From the NCBI GenBank assembly GCA_020536535.1, contig JAHLWZ010001098.1, forward strand, positions 1-20,037: a stretch of 20,037 nucleotides of DNA, given 5' to 3'. Position 1 is the first letter of the stretch, and every line of letters begins with the position of its first letter. The notes under the pieces were generated by a model. It worked only from the letters and a program-made list of their open reading frames with translations, did no database searches and was not told the DNA's origin. The translations under genes and the position numbers were made by a program. This DNA comes from Pelomyxa schiedti (taxonomy: Eukaryota > Evosea > Pelobiontida > Pelomyxidae). This document shows positions 17,681-20,037 of the stretch, piece after piece.

Positions 17681-20037
17681 TTACACAAGGTCTCCAAAGG
17701 TGAGGCTACACACATTCACTTTTAAGGCGGCAGTGTGAGCGTTACTGTCAAAAGTGAGCAAGACTTCTTCATTGACACCACATCTTACTCCACTATTCCA
17801 GCTTGATGATTGCTGTGGCTGCCCCCTAACACGGATAGTGGTGGTATTCACACCATTAAGACAAAAGCAATCACTAAAGGAGATGGAGACACAGCCGGTT
17901 CCACAATTGTAGTCACCTCCATAACCACAGGAGTACCCAGAAGTATTTTTCGTACTGTAACCGTTCCATAGGATACCTTAGATCTAACTTAAGTTGAAGA
18001 GAAATATGATTCAAGGGGAATATTCTTACCAGACTGATTAAAACCCACTCCGATCTTTTGATGAGCCGTCCTGTTAATGTGGAATTTTATGCGAGCCACG
18101 CCACAATGTTGTAGATTGAGATTTGCTAGGCCCAGCCACCACTGTGAAGAATTTCCGGCGTTTGTCACGGTGTGGTTGTTATCTGATAGTCTCCAACATG
18201 GGGGGCAGCTAACAGCATTGAAGCCAACACTACTTTCATGAAGAACTAAAGATAATCAGGAAGGGAATTTGGTGTCAGAGAGGAGACCAGTATTTTCCTG
18301 CCGTGAATTGGCCAGTTGTGCTGTCAACTCTACCAGGTTTTGTTTTATAAACAGACTGAGAAAGAAAACTACCTTGACACCTCCTCTCGGCAGCCGCTAG
18401 CCTTTCAAGGTTTTCTGAAGCGTTTTCAAAATTGTAAGAATCAAGTAATTCTTACGGTTATTTAGCAAATTGATTCTCTGCACCTGTTCAGACACTGCAG
18501 CCTTTTCTTGTTTCAGCCCTGCAAAGAGTGAAAAGAGACACTAGACTAAAATTTCTAACTTGAGAGTTCCTCTGTGGATTGGTTGATACATTGATTCAGT
18601 TCCCTCTGTAAATCTATCTATGTTAGTGAATAGAAGTATTTAGTGTGTCTTACTGCATCCTTCCTCTTCCAAAATAGTGAATTGTTTACGCAACTCTTGG
18701 GAGAGTTATTCGACCTCCAGGATTGCTCAAACATACCTCGCAGTGCATGGTTTGCCTCCGGCTCTCGCTTCAGAAGTGCCTTGGCTTTCAGGGCTAAAAT
18801 CTTTTAATGGAATTTCCACATGGAGAGCTACATTTAAAGTCAATGGGAGCTAGATCATGGGGCACCACAGATTGAGTCGGTGCTAGAGCATCCTTGAATT
18901 TTGTTTGGAAGTAGAGAAACCTACACTTAACAATTGGTAACAGGTTACTGTAGCAGAACACACGTGTTGACAAATAAGAAGTCATCTTGGAAATGGTGAG
19001 GAGACTAATAGAACAATAGCAGACTTTACCTGTATGTATTGAAAGCAGTTTTTTACATAGTGATGCAGAATTAGCTGAGTCGCAAATCAACTTGGAAAGA
19101 TTTTCATATTCCTGCAGCAGCGTAGATGTTCTTTGGAATGCCAATGAGCTAATCTCTGTTGTTTCCTAAAATAGTCTTGGATTGGAATTCAAATCACAGG
19201 GTACATTTTCTTCCCGTTCGTACAACTCCAAAATTGCTTTAATGTAATCTCCATGAGCATCAGTTAGTTCATGTGCAGCTTCTGCTTGGTTTATTTGTAT
19301 CTTCTGAATGATTTCTTTTCTCCTTTGATTTAACTCAGAAACTCTGACATCCAGTTTGCTACAAAGTTGCCTGAGTTCTTCCTGTATTGACATGGACATA
19401 CGCTCTTGCGTAAAAAGGTTCTTCACATACCTTTGTGCGACACACAGCTACAGGGAGAGGTTCTGTGATATGATTTACATGTTCACCATGTTGCCTGCAA
19501 GTCAGGCATACAAGCTGCCCAGGCCGGCCTTCTGGGGAACAGGTAGTACATAGAAGATCGCGAAGTTGCCCAGAATGCTGAGGGTGAATGCAATATCCCG
19601 AGGTCTCATGCCATGGAAGTATAAGAGAAAGGGAGGACTGAGTTGGAGGTTGGCCAAACAACTTGAACCCAGGGATTGCCTCCGTGTGCCCTGGCTGCAT
19701 CTTAGGTAAAATTGGTTCATTCATAGCTGTATTTGTAGCACCTGTTGGTTGTCTTCGTACTCAATCATGCGGCCCTGTGGGATGAAATATCCATATGACT
19801 CCACAAGTTTTGTGAGATTTGGATGTGAGTAGAACTTCACTTCAAATGTGATTGGGCTAATTGGAACATCCAAAATAGGTGGGACTTGAGAGATAAGTTT
19901 CTTGCAGAAATGAGGTTAACAAAAAAAAAAAAAAAACATTAGCACCTCCAGGGAGGCACGTAGGAAGCTCTTCTTTTTTAACAATTCAACAGAGGTTGCA
20001 TGTTCAATGTAATTCTTACACTGTTCAACACCAGCAG
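17681..20037 (-). CDS. B-box / coiled-coil (TRIM-like) protein with a SPRY-like C-terminus, at least 13 exons, 5' end outside the window
   Basis: Exons, in order: 20037-19946 (partial), 19900-19742, 19700-19431, 19381-19205, 19165-19030, 18882-18832, 18793-18737, 18695-18654, 18518-18456, 18414-18373, 18329-18288, 18245-18030, 17976-17681; stop TAA at 17681-17683. All introns are GT..AG, mostly 38-53 nt, and every junction keeps phase, giving about 546 aa in the window. The first two exons look like the end of a TRIM-type coiled coil (GVEQCKNYIEHATSVELL, then PISPITFEV). Exon 3 carries a B-box zinc motif: GYCIHPQH, LLCTTC, LVCLTC, then H..H in GEHVNH. The next exons are a long coiled coil (SIHT through SRQENT). 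The last two exons form a beta-rich domain (RIKFHINR, SGYSCGYGGDYN, VNVCSLTFGDLV) that resembles SPRY/B30.2 only loosely. No RING finger lies in the window. The role could be scaffolding or ubiquitin ligation. A shorter model could start at ATG 19724. The 19030/18882 junction is the least certain. Confidence 0.72.
18288..18695 (-). other. Coiled-coil segment encoded by heptad-sized phase-1 exons
   Basis: Four successive exons are 42, 63, 42 and 42 nt (18695-18654, 18518-18456, 18414-18373, 18329-18288). All are bounded by phase-1 introns, so each adds exactly 14, 21, 14 and 14 residues, that is 2, 3, 2 and 2 heptads. In the register ELRKQFT / ILEEEGC / RLKQEKA / AVSEQVQ, position 2 is mostly Leu, Val or Ile. 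Any of these exons could be skipped or duplicated without breaking frame or heptad register. Confidence 0.6.

Overview
The window is eukaryotic nuclear DNA from an intron-rich protist. Coding exons are GC-rich and are split by GT..AG introns, many only 38-114 nt long, often with a CTAAC-like branch site. Gene-free stretches are AT-rich with homopolymer runs. Two predicted proteins (genes at 15-1707 and 6219-7655) have the style I associate with the large uncharacterised families of Pelomyxa (Archamoebae, Amoebozoa). That assignment is from memory and is an inference.

Layout. (1) 15-1707, plus: a helical-repeat (ankyrin-like) protein in three exons; its 5' end may lie outside the window. (2) 1708-6090: mostly gene-poor, with one weak multi-exon candidate at 3630-4397, a 41-bp direct repeat, and two short elements bounded by inverted repeats (2829-3042 and 5875-6120). 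(3) 6219-7655, plus: a single-exon protein of about 478 aa, probably a beta-propeller. (4) 8541-14876, minus: a 13-exon gene for a protein of about 1800 aa, convergent with the previous gene. (5) 14877-17680: its leader and upstream region, with purine-rich and pyrimidine-rich repeat tracts. (6) 17681-20037, minus: a B-box/coiled-coil (TRIM-like) gene of at least 13 small exons that runs off the right edge.

Main discovery. The 8541-14876 gene joins two enzymes that, as far as I know, are separate proteins elsewhere. The N-terminal part is a fungal-type GH31 alpha-1,4-glucan lyase, which cuts glycogen or starch to 1,5-anhydro-D-fructose. The C-terminal part is an aldos-2-ulose / 1,5-anhydrofructose dehydratase (AUDH), which converts anhydrofructose through ascopyrone M to microthecin. 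One polypeptide would therefore carry the whole anhydrofructose pathway from glycogen to microthecin. The junction lies inside one uninterrupted 2541-nt exon, so it is not an artefact of merging two gene models. The catalytic residues of the lyase and a key histidine of AUDH are kept, while the C-terminal lectin domain of fungal AUDH is missing.

The exon chains below were assembled by hand from splice signals, reading phase and remembered family sequences. No search was run.
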